Below the pieces are notes generated by a model. It made no database searches and was not told where the DNA came from. It worked only from the letters and a program-made list of their open reading frames with translations. Of a stretch of 64,000 bases of DNA, positions 43,929-52,968 are shown piece by piece. This DNA is from Streptomyces sp. NBC_00461 (lineage in GTDB: Bacteria; Actinomycetota; Actinomycetes; Streptomycetales; Streptomycetaceae): the NCBI RefSeq assembly GCF_036013935.1, contig NZ_CP107902.1, positions 4,435,001 through 4,499,000 on the forward strand. Reading direction: 5' to 3'. Position 1 is the stretch's first letter. Every line of letters begins with the position of its first letter. Both the position numbers and the translations under genes were made by a program.

Positions 43929-46322
43929 ATGACGCACATCGACGCCGGCGCCGAGCTCGACCCTGTGCACCCCGTCCCCTTCCCGACGCCGGCGTTGGGC
44001 CTGACCGCCGCCGAGGTCGCCGAGCGGGTGGCGCGCGGGCAGGTCAACGACGTTCCGCTGCGCAGCAGCCGGTCGATGGGCGAGATCGTCCGGGCGAACG
44101 TCTTCACCCGGTTCAACGCGATCATCGGCGTGCTCTGGCTGATCATGCTGTTCGTGGCGCCGATCCCGGACAGCCTCTTCGGCTTCGTGATCCTCGCCAA
44201 CACGGGCATCGGCATCGTCCAGGAGTGGCGGGCGAAGACGACCCTGGACTCCCTGGCCGTGATCGGGGAGGCGCGGCCGACGGTACGGCGGGACGGCACC
44301 GCCGGAGAAGTGAGCACGTCGGAGATCGTGTTGGACGACCTGATGGAGATCGGGCCCGGGGACAAGGCCGTGGTCGACGGGGTGTGCGTCGAGGCCGACG
44401 GGCTTGAGATCGACGAGTCGCTGCTCACCGGCGAGGCCGACCCGGTGGTCAAGAAGCCCGGGGACCAGATCATGTCGGGCAGCTTCGTCGTCGCCGGCGG
44501 GGGCGCCTTCAAGGCCACCAAGGTGGGCCGCGAGGCCTACGCCGCCCAGCTCGCCGAGGAGGCCTCCCGCTTCACCCTCGTCCACTCCGAACTGCGCACC
44601 GGCATCTCGACCATCCTCAAGTACGTGATGTGGATGATGATCCCGACCGCGATCGGCCTGGTCATCAGCCAAATGCTCGTCAAGCAGCACGGCTTCAAGG
44701 ACTCGGTCGCGCGGACCGTCGGCGGGATCGTGCCCATGGTCCCGGAGGGGCTGGTGCTCCTCACCTCGGTCGCCTTCGCGATAGGTGTCATCAGACTTGG
44801 CCGGAAACAGTGCCTCGTGCAGGAACTCCCCGCCATCGAGGGCCTCGCCCGCATCGACACCGTCTGCCTCGACAAGACCGGCACCCTCACCGAGGGCGGC
44901 ATGGACGTCACCGAGGTCAGGCCGCTGCAGGGCGCCGACGAGACATACGTACGCAAGGTCCTTGGCGCCCTCGGCGAGTCCGACCCGCGCCCGAACGCCT
45001 CCCTCCAGGCGATCATCGACGCCTACCCGGACGTCGATGACTGGCGCTGCACCGAGGCCCTCCCCTTTTCCTCCGCCCGCAAGTACAGCGGAGCCCGCTT
45101 CAGCGAGGGCAACGGCGAGTCCAGTACATGGCTGCTGGGGGCGCCCGACGTGCTGCTTGCCGCCGACGACCCGGCGCTCGCGGAGACCGAGCGGCTCAAC
45201 GAGCAGGGCCTGCGTGTCCTGCTGCTCGCCCGCGCGCGCCACGACCTCGACGATCCGAAGCCGGCGCGGGGCGCCCGGCCCACCGCCCTAGTCGTACTCG
45301 AACAGCGGCTGCGGCCCGACGCGGCCGACACCCTGCGCTACTTCGCCGACCAGGACGTCCGCGCCAAGGTCATCTCCGGCGACAACGCCGTGTCCGTGGG
45401 AGCGGTGGCCGGAAAACTGGGCCTCACCGGAACGACCGTCGACGCCCGCCGCCTGCCCGCCGAGCAGGACCGCATGGCGCAGGCCCTCGACGAGGGCACG
45501 GTGTTCGGACGGGTCACCCCGCAGCAGAAGCGGGACATGGTGGGCGCGCTGCAGTCCCACGGGCACACGGTCGCGATGACCGGCGACGGCGTGAACGACG
45601 TACTGGCCCTCAAGGACGCCGACATCGGTGTCTCCATGGGCTCGGGCTCGGAGGCCACGCGCGCCGTCGCGCAGATCGTGCTGCTCAACAACAGCTTCGC
45701 GACGCTGCCTTCGGTGGTCGCGGAGGGCCGCCGGGTCATCGGCAACATCACGCGAGTCGCCACGCTCTTCCTGGTCAAGACGGTCTACTCGGTGCTGCTG
45801 GCCGTCCTGGTGGTGTGCTGGCAGGTGGAATACCCGTTCCTGCCCCGCCACTTGACGCTGCTGTCCACCCTGACGATCGGCATCCCGGCCTTCTTCCTCG
45901 CCCTGGCCCCCAACAAGGAACGCGCACGGCCGCACTTCGTACGACGGGTCATGCGGTACTCGGTCCCGGGCGGGGTGGTGGCCGGGACGGCGACCTTCGT
46001 GACGTATCTGATCGCCCGTCACTACTACGTCGGCAAGGGCTCGTTGGACGCGGAGACCAGTGCGGCGACCCTCACGCTGTTCCTGATCTCCATGTGGGTC
46101 CTGGCGATCATCGCCCGCCCCTACACCTGGTGGCGGATCGCCCTGGTGGCTTCGATGGGTGTGGCGTTCCTGTTCGTCCTGATCGTGCCGTGGCTCCAGC
46201 ACTTCTTCGCGCTGAAGCTGGTCGGCGTGACGATGCCGTGGGTCGCGGTCGGCATCGCGGCGGTGGCGGCGGTCGCCCTGGAACTGCTCTGGAAATGGGT
46301 CGACCGCCGCGTTCCCGCTTAG
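43929..46322 (+). CDS. P-type cation ATPase, CtpE-like
   Basis: A 797-residue P-type ATPase. The phosphorylated Asp315 is in LDKTGTLTEGG, the actuator motif LTGEADPV is at about residue 165, and the hinge motif is TGDGVNDVLALKDAD. The M4 segment carries MVPEGLVLL, the pattern of mycobacterial CtpE, a calcium uptake ATPase. A cytoplasmic Ca2+ role is likely but not proved. The nucleotide-binding domain has the expected KYSGARFSE. About eight to ten spans are predicted. Confidence 0.88.
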   Translation: MTHIDAGAELDPVHPVPFPTPALGLTAAEVAERVARGQVNDVPLRSSRSMGEIVRANVFTRFNAIIGVLWLIMLFVAPIPDSLFGFVILANTGIGIVQEWRAKTTLDSLAVIGEARPTVRRDGTAGEVSTSEIVLDDLMEIGPGDKAVVDGVCVEADGLEIDESLLTGEADPVVKKPGDQIMSGSFVVAGGGAFKATKVGREAYAAQLAEEASRFTLVHSELRTGISTILKYVMWMMIPTAIGLVISQMLVKQHGFKDSVARTVGGIVPMVPEGLVLLTSVAFAIGVIRLGRKQCLVQELPAIEGLARIDTVCLDKTGTLTEGGMDVTEVRPLQGADETYVRKVLGALGESDPRPNASLQAIIDAYPDVDDWRCTEALPFSSARKYSGARFSEGNGESSTWLLGAPDVLLAADDPALAETERLNEQGLRVLLLARARHDLDDPKPARGARPTALVVLEQRLRPDAADTLRYFADQDVRAKVISGDNAVSVGAVAGKLGLTGTTVDARRLPAEQDRMAQALDEGTVFGRVTPQQKRDMVGALQSHGHTVAMTGDGVNDVLALKDADIGVSMGSGSEATRAVAQIVLLNNSFATLPSVVAEGRRVIGNITRVATLFLVKTVYSVLLAVLVVCWQVEYPFLPRHLTLLSTLTIGIPAFFLALAPNKERARPHFVRRVMRYSVPGGVVAGTATFVTYLIARHYYVGKGSLDAETSAATLTLFLISMWVLAIIARPYTWWRIALVASMGVAFLFVLIVPWLQHFFALKLVGVTMPWVAVGIAAVAAVALELLWKWVDRRVPA

Positions 46323-46374
46323 CGCTTGGCTTGGCCGGGAGTGCCGATGCGGGCGTTTTGGCTGCGGACCGGTG

Positions 46375-46442
46375 GTGGCTGGTCGCGCCCACGCGGCGCA
46401 GCCGCACAGGTCACAGCCCCGTGCCCCTTCGGGGGCGCGGCG
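46375..46442. repeat. Dispersed intergenic repeat, family A copy 3
   Basis: The phrase GGCTGGTCGCGCCCACGCGG and then a CCCC-TTC-GGGG hairpin. It is closely similar to 16415-16471 and lies between the ATPase and the convergent secreted-protein gene, so it may act as a terminator for both. Confidence 0.65.
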
Positions 46443-47315
46443 CTAGCGCACGTCGACGTAGTCGCCCGTGGCGTTGACCGCCGGGGTCGTCGAGGTGCCC
46501 GCGAAGGAGTAGCGGAAGTAGCCGTCGACCGTGGCCTTGGTCGTCGTCTTCAGGTCGCCCGTCGAGTTCGACGTGATGGTCTTCAGCGTGGTGTAGGTGC
46601 TGGAGCTCTTCTTGCGGAACTGCAGCTTCACCGGCTGGCCGGTGTAGCCGTGGTACTTGCCGTCCTCCCAGTTGGCGCGGGAGAGCTTGCCGGTGACCGT
46701 GACGGTCTTGCCCTTCGTCACGGGCTCCGGAGCGGCGTTGACCGTCAGCTTGGAGGCGCGCTGGAGGAGGGTGGAGCCGAGGCCGCCCTGCAGGGAGTAG
46801 TCGTTGGTGCTGTACTGCAGCGCGAGCGCGCCGGCCGACCACTTGCCTGCGTCGGAGTTGAGCAGGTCGCCGTCTTCCAGGCTGATGTCGATCTTGCCGG
46901 TGCAGTTGGCGGTGGTGGTCGAGGTGACCGTGCAGGTGGCGGGGAGCTGGCCGCCGAGCAGGTTGGTGTTCGGGTCGGTGATCGAGCCGCGGTAGATGAC
47001 CGGGCCGCTGTCGAAGTCGTCCGACGTGACGTCGTAGTTCGCACCGTGGGTCAGCTTGTAGCTGACCGTGGTGGAGTAGTGGCCGGTGGCACCGATCCGG
47101 ACCGCCGTCGCGATCTTCAGGCCGGAGAAGGTGACGCCCAGGTCCGCGGCGGCGTCGGCACTGCTGAACGCGGTCTTGCCGGAGTGCGCGGCGAGTACCT
47201 TCGCGGCCTCCGCGCGGTACGACGGGGCGGAGCCGGTGGCGTGCGCGGCAGGCACGACGAAGGCGGAAAGGGCCAGGGCGCCGGAGACGGCAGCCACGGT
47301 GGCGCGTATGCGCAT
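46443..47315 (-). CDS. Secreted DUF5707-like protein, paralogue 1
   Basis: A 290-residue exported protein. A signal peptide (MRIRATVAAVSGALALSAF, cleavage near AHA) precedes an N-terminal beta-rich domain (about 30-180) with cysteines and a C-terminal module (about 185-290) with KGKTVTVTGKLSRANW and GQPVKLQFRKKSSSTYTTLK. The C-terminal module is an Ig-like beta domain by its pattern. The three paralogues share this module but not the N-terminal one. From memory it matches DUF5707, sometimes named calcium-binding. Confidence 0.82.
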   Translation of the reverse strand: MRIRATVAAVSGALALSAFVVPAAHATGSAPSYRAEAAKVLAAHSGKTAFSSADAAADLGVTFSGLKIATAVRIGATGHYSTTVSYKLTHGANYDVTSDDFDSGPVIYRGSITDPNTNLLGGQLPATCTVTSTTTANCTGKIDISLEDGDLLNSDAGKWSAGALALQYSTNDYSLQGGLGSTLLQRASKLTVNAAPEPVTKGKTVTVTGKLSRANWEDGKYHGYTGQPVKLQFRKKSSSTYTTLKTITSNSTGDLKTTTKATVDGYFRYSFAGTSTTPAVNATGDYVDVR

Positions 47316-47448
47316 GTGTTCCCCAAGTGGAGAAGTGATCGTGGAGTCTGTTGACTCACGGGATCAGATCCGTGACGGATGTGGCGGGTTGTACAGCTGA
47401 GACGGATTTTTGTTCGGGGATTGCAAAGACCTTGCGAGTTACAGAGAA

Positions 47449-47485
47449 ACGGCCGCTCCCGGGGTCCCCTACCGGAAGCGGCCGT
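47449..47485 (-). terminator. Hairpin between paralogues 1 and 2
   Basis: A perfect 9-bp stem, ACGGCCGCT with AGCGGCCGT, follows the stop of the middle paralogue and precedes the promoter of the first. Confidence 0.75.
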
Positions 47486-47497
47486 AACTCACTGCTG

Positions 47498-47525
47498 CTT
47501 ACTGCTTACTGCTTACTGCTTACTG
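47498..47525. repeat. Heptamer tandem repeat CTTACTG x4
   Basis: Four perfect copies of CTTACTG follow the terminator, 17 bp after the middle paralogue stop. Lower-GC short repeats of this kind are rare in this genome and can slip during replication. Confidence 0.85.
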
Positions 47526-47541
47526 CTGATGCTTGGTGCGC

Positions 47542-48462
47542 CTACTGCACGTCGACGAAGTCACCCGCGGCGCTGACGGCCGGAGTCGTCGTGGTGCCCG
47601 CGAAGCTGTAGCGGAAGTAGCCGTCGACCGTCGCCGGCGTCGTCGTCTTCAGCTCACCCGTCGAGTTCGACGTGATGGTCTTCAGCGTGGTGTAGGTGCT
47701 GGAGCTCTTCTTGCGGAACTGCAGCTTCACCGGCTGGTTGGTGTAGCCGTGGTACTGGTTGTCGTCCCAGTTGGCACGGGAGAGCTTGCCGGTGACCGTG
47801 ACGGTCTTGCCCTTCTTCACGGGCTCCGGCGCGGCGTTGACCGTCAGCTTGGAGTAGCGCTGCAGGTTGAAGGCGGCGGCCTTGTCCGTGACGGCGACAC
47901 CGACGTTGTCCAGGTTCGGGTTCTCCTGGTCCTCGCCGTTGAAGGCGACGGCGAAGCCGGCGGCCTTCCAGGCACCGGCGTCCTCGTTCAGCAGATCCGC
48001 CGGGTCGATCTCGACCGTGGCGGTGCAGGAGGCGGCGGTCGTGGAGGAGTCGCTGCAGGTGGCGACGTTGCTGTCGAACCACCAGATCTCGTCCTCGAAC
48101 GTGGCACCCCGGTACAGCTCGATTCCGGCGACGAAGTCCGCGGCGTGGATGTTGACGTCCTCGCCGTGGTTCAGGGTGAAGGACACCGGCACCTTCACCA
48201 CGTTGGTGGTGCCGACGGGGATGTTCTTGCCCTCGTTGACCTTCACGTTCGAGAAGAAGGCGTCCAGGGCGTACGGGGTGCCCTCGGCGTCGGCGGCGCT
48301 GCTGAACGCGGCCTTGCCGGTGGAGGCGGAGTGCGCGGCCTTGTTGGCCGGGGCGACACCCGCGGGGGCCTTCGGGCCGTCGGCGGCCAGAGCGGCCGGC
48401 GCGACGAGGGCGGAGAGGGCCAGGGCACCGGACACGGCGGCCACGGTGGCGCGAATTCGCAT
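47542..48462 (-). CDS. Secreted DUF5707-like protein, paralogue 2
   Basis: A 306-residue exported paralogue. The signal peptide is nearly the same as in paralogue 1. The N-terminal domain is different: it has an ENPNLDNVGVAV segment and a longer Ala-rich region after the signal. The C-terminal module (about 200-306) is almost identical to paralogue 1 and ends FVDVQ. Start at ATG 48462; one four codons earlier is an alternative. Over the C-terminal module an 81-bp stretch is base-for-base identical to paralogue 1. Confidence 0.82.
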   Translation of the reverse strand: MRIRATVAAVSGALALSALVAPAALAADGPKAPAGVAPANKAAHSASTGKAAFSSAADAEGTPYALDAFFSNVKVNEGKNIPVGTTNVVKVPVSFTLNHGEDVNIHAADFVAGIELYRGATFEDEIWWFDSNVATCSDSSTTAASCTATVEIDPADLLNEDAGAWKAAGFAVAFNGEDQENPNLDNVGVAVTDKAAAFNLQRYSKLTVNAAPEPVKKGKTVTVTGKLSRANWDDNQYHGYTNQPVKLQFRKKSSSTYTTLKTITSNSTGELKTTTPATVDGYFRYSFAGTTTTPAVSAAGDFVDVQ

Positions 48463-48517
48463 GTACTTCCTCAAATTGGCGGAAAGAGAAAGGGAGTGGG
48501 AGGTGGGCTCGCCGTGG

Positions 48518-49297
48518 CTATCGCACGTCGACGTAGTCGCCCCCGGCGCTGACCGCCGGAGTCGTCGAGGTGCCCGCGAAGCTGTAGCGGAAGTAGCCGT
48601 CGGCCGTCGCCTTGGTCGTCGTCTTCAGGTTGCCCGCCGAGTCCGCGGTGACGGTCTTCAGCGTGGTGTACGTGCTGGAGCCCGCCTTGCGGAACTGCAG
48701 CTTCACCGGCTGGCCCGCGTAGCCCGAGTACTTGGCGCTGTCCCAGTTGGCGCGGGTCAGCCGGCCGGTGACCGTGAGGGTCTTGCCCTTCGTGACCGGC
48801 TCCGGCGCGGCGTTGGCCGTCAGCTTCGACAGGCGCTGGACCTTGAAGGTCTTGACGTTGTCCTTCTGGACGAAGTCGGCGTCCTTGCCGGAGGCGATGC
48901 CCCAGACCTTCCAGGTACCGGCGACCGCGTTGATGGTGTTGTAACCCGGCTTGAAGTCGAACGTCGCCTTGCAGTTCGACGTGGTCGCGCTCACCGCGGA
49001 GCAGCTGGCGTAGTGGTCGCTGCTGTTGGCGACGGCGCCGCTGTCGGAGTGGTCGAAGTCCGAGCCGTGCCACAGGATGGCCATGGCCGACTTGACGCCC
49101 GAGTTGTCCTTGACGGTGAAGGTGACCGTGATCGTCTTCTTCGCAGTCGCCGAGACGACGACCGGCTTGCCGCCGTTCACCACGACGTTCGAGATCGTGG
49201 TGTCGCCGTGCACTTCGTCGGCCTGGGCGGCCGGAATGGCGAGAGCGGTAAGGGCCACGGCGCCGGTCACAACGCCGAGGGTGGCACGCATGCGCAT
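48518..49297 (-). CDS. Secreted DUF5707-like protein, paralogue 3
   Basis: A 259-residue exported paralogue, the shortest. The signal peptide is MRMRATLGVVTGAVALTALA. The N-terminal domain is short (about 27-150) and has VVVNGGKPVVVSATAKK and two Cys. The C-terminal module ends GGDYVDVR and resembles the other two at most positions. Its promoter region and first codons resemble those of paralogue 1, with the phrase GGGGAACACATGCGCAT at the start. Function unknown. Confidence 0.82.
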   Translation of the reverse strand: MRMRATLGVVTGAVALTALAIPAAQADEVHGDTTISNVVVNGGKPVVVSATAKKTITVTFTVKDNSGVKSAMAILWHGSDFDHSDSGAVANSSDHYASCSAVSATTSNCKATFDFKPGYNTINAVAGTWKVWGIASGKDADFVQKDNVKTFKVQRLSKLTANAAPEPVTKGKTLTVTGRLTRANWDSAKYSGYAGQPVKLQFRKAGSSTYTTLKTVTADSAGNLKTTTKATADGYFRYSFAGTSTTPAVSAGGDYVDVR

Positions 49298-49512
49298 GTG
49301 TTCCCCACGTGGAGAAAGGGGCCCCGTCGCCCGTCGTTGCGTACGGGGCCCAAGTGATCATGGAGCCTGTTGGCTCAGGTGATCAGATTCGTGACGCGGG
49401 TGAATGGTTGTACGGCTGGTGAAAAATTTGTGCGAGAGATTTTGAGATCTTGATCCTCCGGTGGCCGGTCGAAGGATCTCAAGGAACTTGAGGATCTTGA
49501 GGGCTCCGACGG

Positions 49513-52500
49513 TCAGTCGAACCACCGGTCCCGCGCCAGCTCCCCCGTCCGCGACGGATCCTCCAGCAGCGCCGCCACCTCGAAGCGCCGCGGCCACTGC
49601 CCGGCGGCCCAGGCGAGCCCAGCGGCCACACCCTCCAGGGTGGCCGCGTGCAGCACCCCGTCGCCGGTCAGCCGCCAGTCCAACTCCACGCCGTCGACGA
49701 CGAGTTCCTCGTGCTCGACGTACGTCGCGGGGGTACGGGCGCCCAGCAGCACCCGCACCGGGTCCGGTACGTCGTGTTCGGCGCCCTCGGAGTCGACCTC
49801 ACCGGTGACGGACTCGCTCAGCCGCCGCACCTGGAACAGCTCGGCCAGCTCGGCGGCCCGCGCCGGCCGTACCGGCAGCAGCGGGACACCCTCGGTGAAA
49901 GGCAGCAGGTCGGGCGAGTCCACGACCACGGCGTCCGCGGCGTCCACGACCTCGACCCGGCCGTCGACCACGGCACGCAGCTCGTCCGGCAGGGTCACCT
50001 GCTCGGGTTCCAGGTCGGCCAACGCGCCGTAAAGGGCGTGCAGTTGGGCGCCCGAGACCTCACGCTCGGGGTCGGCGAGCCGGTCGAGCAGCTCGGCGGC
50101 GCCGCCCGGCTCGTCGAGCAGCGCGGCCACGGAGGTACGCACGCCCAGCGACCGCAGCACCTGCTCGTCGTCGAACCCGGTCGCGTCGGCCTCGTCGTAG
50201 AGCCCGCGCAGGAGGGGGTCCCCGCCGGAGGCGAGCAGACCGGCCGGCCGTCGGCCGTCGAGCACCGGGTGCCCGCGCAGCCACCAGGCCGTGTAGGGCC
50301 GTACGACCTCGTGCGTGCCGTCGGGCAGCAGGATCCGCATCGGCTGGGTGAGCGCGTCCCGCAGCGGCGGCCGGGCCAGCAGGGCCAGGGCCTGCGGCCA
50401 CTTGTCGTCGTCCACGAGGTCCAGGTCCCGTACGGCGACCAGCTCGGTGGCGACCGGCGGTACCGGCGCGTCCGGGAACCGGTCGAGGACGTCCTCGCTC
50501 CAGACGTCCACGGCGTCGAGGAGACCCGCGTCGTCGGGCTCGGCGAAGTCGCCTTCCCTGGGCTCCAGTTCGTCGGGGTCCAACACCACGTCCGTGGCCC
50601 GCACGAGGGCGAAGTCGGCCAGCACACCGCACGCGGCCAGCGGTTGCTCGCCCCATCGGTCGGCCAACTCGGCGTCCACCGTCGCGAGTTCGCCTTCCCG
50701 GATGACCTGATGGAAGGGGCTGCCGGGGAAGACGAGTTCACCGGCGGGCGCGGGCTCCCCGTCCTCGTCCGGGAGCGCGAGCGCGCCGAGCCAGGGCTCG
50801 TCCCCGGGATCCAGCGCCGCGTCCCGCACCAGTGCGAGGACGGTGTCGGCCAGCTCCTCCGCGTCGGGCGCGTCCTGCTCCCAGTCCAGCCCCCCGTCGT
50901 CGTCGAGGGAGGCGGCGACGGCGGCGCGGACCTGCGGGGTGGTGAGGACGGCGCGCGGCGTCGCCGGAAGCGCGCCGAGTTTCTCCAGCAGGGGGTGCGT
51001 GGCCTCCGGGTGGGCGACCTTCAGCCCGAGCCGGGCGAGCACCTCCGGGTCGGTGTTCGTGGCATCCGGCGAGGGCAGCAACACCTGGCGCGGGCCGATG
51101 GTCGTACGTCCGTCGGCGAGCGGCACGGGAAGTCCGGACAGCCGGTCCGGATCGACCCCGGCGAGGCTGTCGTAGAGCCGCCGCCACCAGCCGGGCTCCT
51201 TCTCCAGCCCCGCGAGCCGGTCGACGGCGTCGGTGAGCGGCACCCGGGCGACGCCCAACGTCCGTAGCTCCACCCGCCGTTCGAGCCCGGCGGGCAGCAG
51301 GGTGGGCAGCACCTCGGCCAGCACCTTCACGGTGTCGGCACCGGCGCCCTCGATGATCTCGGCGTCACGGGGACGGAGGGAGCCGCCGAGGTGGAGACCC
51401 CGATCCTGCTCCCCCGCCAGTACGGGGCCGGCGAGACCGTCGCCGGGCTCACCGGGCTCGCCGAGTTCCACGGCGTCCTGGCTGCCTTCGGCCGGTGCCA
51501 CGGCCGGCGGCAGGAAGGAGGTCCGCGGGAGCCGCTCCAGGATCGCCGCGCGCAGGGCGCCGTCCAACTCCCCCTTCCCCAACGGGCCGGGGACGAGACC
51601 GATGATGCCCTCGGTCACCGGGAGCCAGTCGGCGAGGAGTTCGGCGTAGGCGTCGGCCGCGCGCTGGACGAGGAAGTCGGTCAGCGGGCCCGGGGCCGCG
51701 CGCCGGCGGGTGGTGTCGAGGGGGAAGGACCCGATGAGGAGGGCCGGGACGCCGAGGGGCTCGTCGCTGGGCGTGGGGGCGTGCACGACGGGGCTCGTAC
51801 GGGGGTGGGCCGGGCTGCCGTCGGAGTCGGCCGGCACGGCCCAGGTGACGGACCAGTGGGGGCGCAGCCGCTCCTCCACCGGACGGTCGGCGAGGAGGTC
51901 CGGAGTGAGGGGGCCCTGCGTGCAGACGGTACGCCAGCGGGTGGTGCCGCCTCGGGTGTCTTCCACGACGGTGAAGGGGCCGTCCGTGCCGCGGCGCAGG
52001 GTGCGGACGCCGTCGGTCTCCACCACGACCTCCTCCAGACCCGGCAGGGCGAGGAGCAGGGCGTCGTCTACGGCCTCCAGCAGCCGCTCGGCGAGGTCGG
52101 CCGCAGCCGTGTCGCGCAGGGGCAGGATGACGACGGTGTCGTACGACTCCGGGGCGGTCCCCTCGGCGGCGAACGGCAGCCGCAGCAACGGAACGTGTCC
52201 GTCCCTGCGCCGGATCTCGTCCCCCAGCCCCGGGCTGTACCGCGCCGTGTCCGCGGCCAGCTCACGGGCCTCGGCGAGCGACCAGCGCACACCGCCGTGC
52301 CGGCCTACGACCGCGGGCTCGTCGGTGACGGCGATCACGGCCGCGAACCCGACGCCGAAACGCCCGACGGCGCCTTCGTGGGTGTCCCGCTTCGCGGAGG
52401 CGCGCAGGGTCGCGAGCGACTCGACGCCGGCCGCGTCCAGCGGGGCGCCGGTGTTGGCGGCGACGAGAACGCCGTCGCGGAGGGTGAGCCGCAGGCGTCC

Positions 52501-52716
52501 GGGGACTCCCGCGCGAGCCGCCGCGTCCGCCGCGTTCTGAGCGAGCTCGACGACGAGCCGGTCCCGGTAGCCGCCGAGAACGAGGTCCTCCTCGGCGTTG
52601 GCGTCCTCGCGGAAACGGGCGGGGCTGGTGGCCCAGGCGTCCAGGACTCCGCGGCGCAGACGGGCGGTGCCGAACGGGTCCGCGCCCTCGGGGGCCGGCC
52701 GCACGAACTTGCTCAC
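49513..52716 (-). CDS. Sacsin N-terminal ATP-binding-like protein (GHKL-type)
   Basis: A 1067-residue cytoplasmic protein. The N-terminal quarter (about 20-170) is an Hsp90/GHKL-type ATPase, with an N-box ELAQNAADAA, a second box NTGAPLDAAG and the G2 box GRFGVGFAAV. The remainder is acidic and helical without a known domain; similar proteins are common in Streptomyces. The GTG at 52716 follows GAGGAGA at suitable distance; longer starts are possible. It could be a chaperone or a quality-control ATPase, by analogy only. Confidence 0.82.
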   Translation of the reverse strand: MSKFVRPAPEGADPFGTARLRRGVLDAWATSPARFREDANAEEDLVLGGYRDRLVVELAQNAADAAARAGVPGRLRLTLRDGVLVAANTGAPLDAAGVESLATLRASAKRDTHEGAVGRFGVGFAAVIAVTDEPAVVGRHGGVRWSLAEARELAADTARYSPGLGDEIRRRDGHVPLLRLPFAAEGTAPESYDTVVILPLRDTAAADLAERLLEAVDDALLLALPGLEEVVVETDGVRTLRRGTDGPFTVVEDTRGGTTRWRTVCTQGPLTPDLLADRPVEERLRPHWSVTWAVPADSDGSPAHPRTSPVVHAPTPSDEPLGVPALLIGSFPLDTTRRRAAPGPLTDFLVQRAADAYAELLADWLPVTEGIIGLVPGPLGKGELDGALRAAILERLPRTSFLPPAVAPAEGSQDAVELGEPGEPGDGLAGPVLAGEQDRGLHLGGSLRPRDAEIIEGAGADTVKVLAEVLPTLLPAGLERRVELRTLGVARVPLTDAVDRLAGLEKEPGWWRRLYDSLAGVDPDRLSGLPVPLADGRTTIGPRQVLLPSPDATNTDPEVLARLGLKVAHPEATHPLLEKLGALPATPRAVLTTPQVRAAVAASLDDDGGLDWEQDAPDAEELADTVLALVRDAALDPGDEPWLGALALPDEDGEPAPAGELVFPGSPFHQVIREGELATVDAELADRWGEQPLAACGVLADFALVRATDVVLDPDELEPREGDFAEPDDAGLLDAVDVWSEDVLDRFPDAPVPPVATELVAVRDLDLVDDDKWPQALALLARPPLRDALTQPMRILLPDGTHEVVRPYTAWWLRGHPVLDGRRPAGLLASGGDPLLRGLYDEADATGFDDEQVLRSLGVRTSVAALLDEPGGAAELLDRLADPEREVSGAQLHALYGALADLEPEQVTLPDELRAVVDGRVEVVDAADAVVVDSPDLLPFTEGVPLLPVRPARAAELAELFQVRRLSESVTGEVDSEGAEHDVPDPVRVLLGARTPATYVEHEELVVDGVELDWRLTGDGVLHAATLEGVAAGLAWAAGQWPRRFEVAALLEDPSRTGELARDRWFD

Positions 52717-52821
52717 GTTGACTCTCCTCATCGGCCCACTTCGGCGTGAGCACGAAGGTACCGCGAGATGTTCACCGCCCCCGCCGCCCCTACCCGTCCC
52801 CACCCCAGGGGCTCCGCCGCC

Positions 52822-52965
52822 GGACCCCCGCTCCTCAAACGCCGGAGGGGCTGATCCAACGCCGGCCGGGGCTTGGTTTTCAGCCCGTCCGGCGTTTGAG
52901 GACGAGGCCGTTCAGGCCGAAGCGGGGGCCTGGGGGGCGGCAGCCCCCAGGGACGTGTACTCGCA
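52822..52965. repeat. Dispersed intergenic repeat, family B copy 2
   Basis: It contains CCCGTCCGGCGTTTGAGGAC at 52882, and a short inverse form (CTCAAACGCCGG) just upstream, so the region can fold back. The GGGGGC/GCCCCC hairpin follows. It lies between the ATPase-like gene and DUF3027. Confidence 0.7.
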
Positions 52966-52968
52966 GAC

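Noticed and set aside
49648..52749. Plus-strand frames opposite the sacsin-like gene
   Set aside because: They have no start signal or family match. The minus strand holds a conserved ATPase domain.
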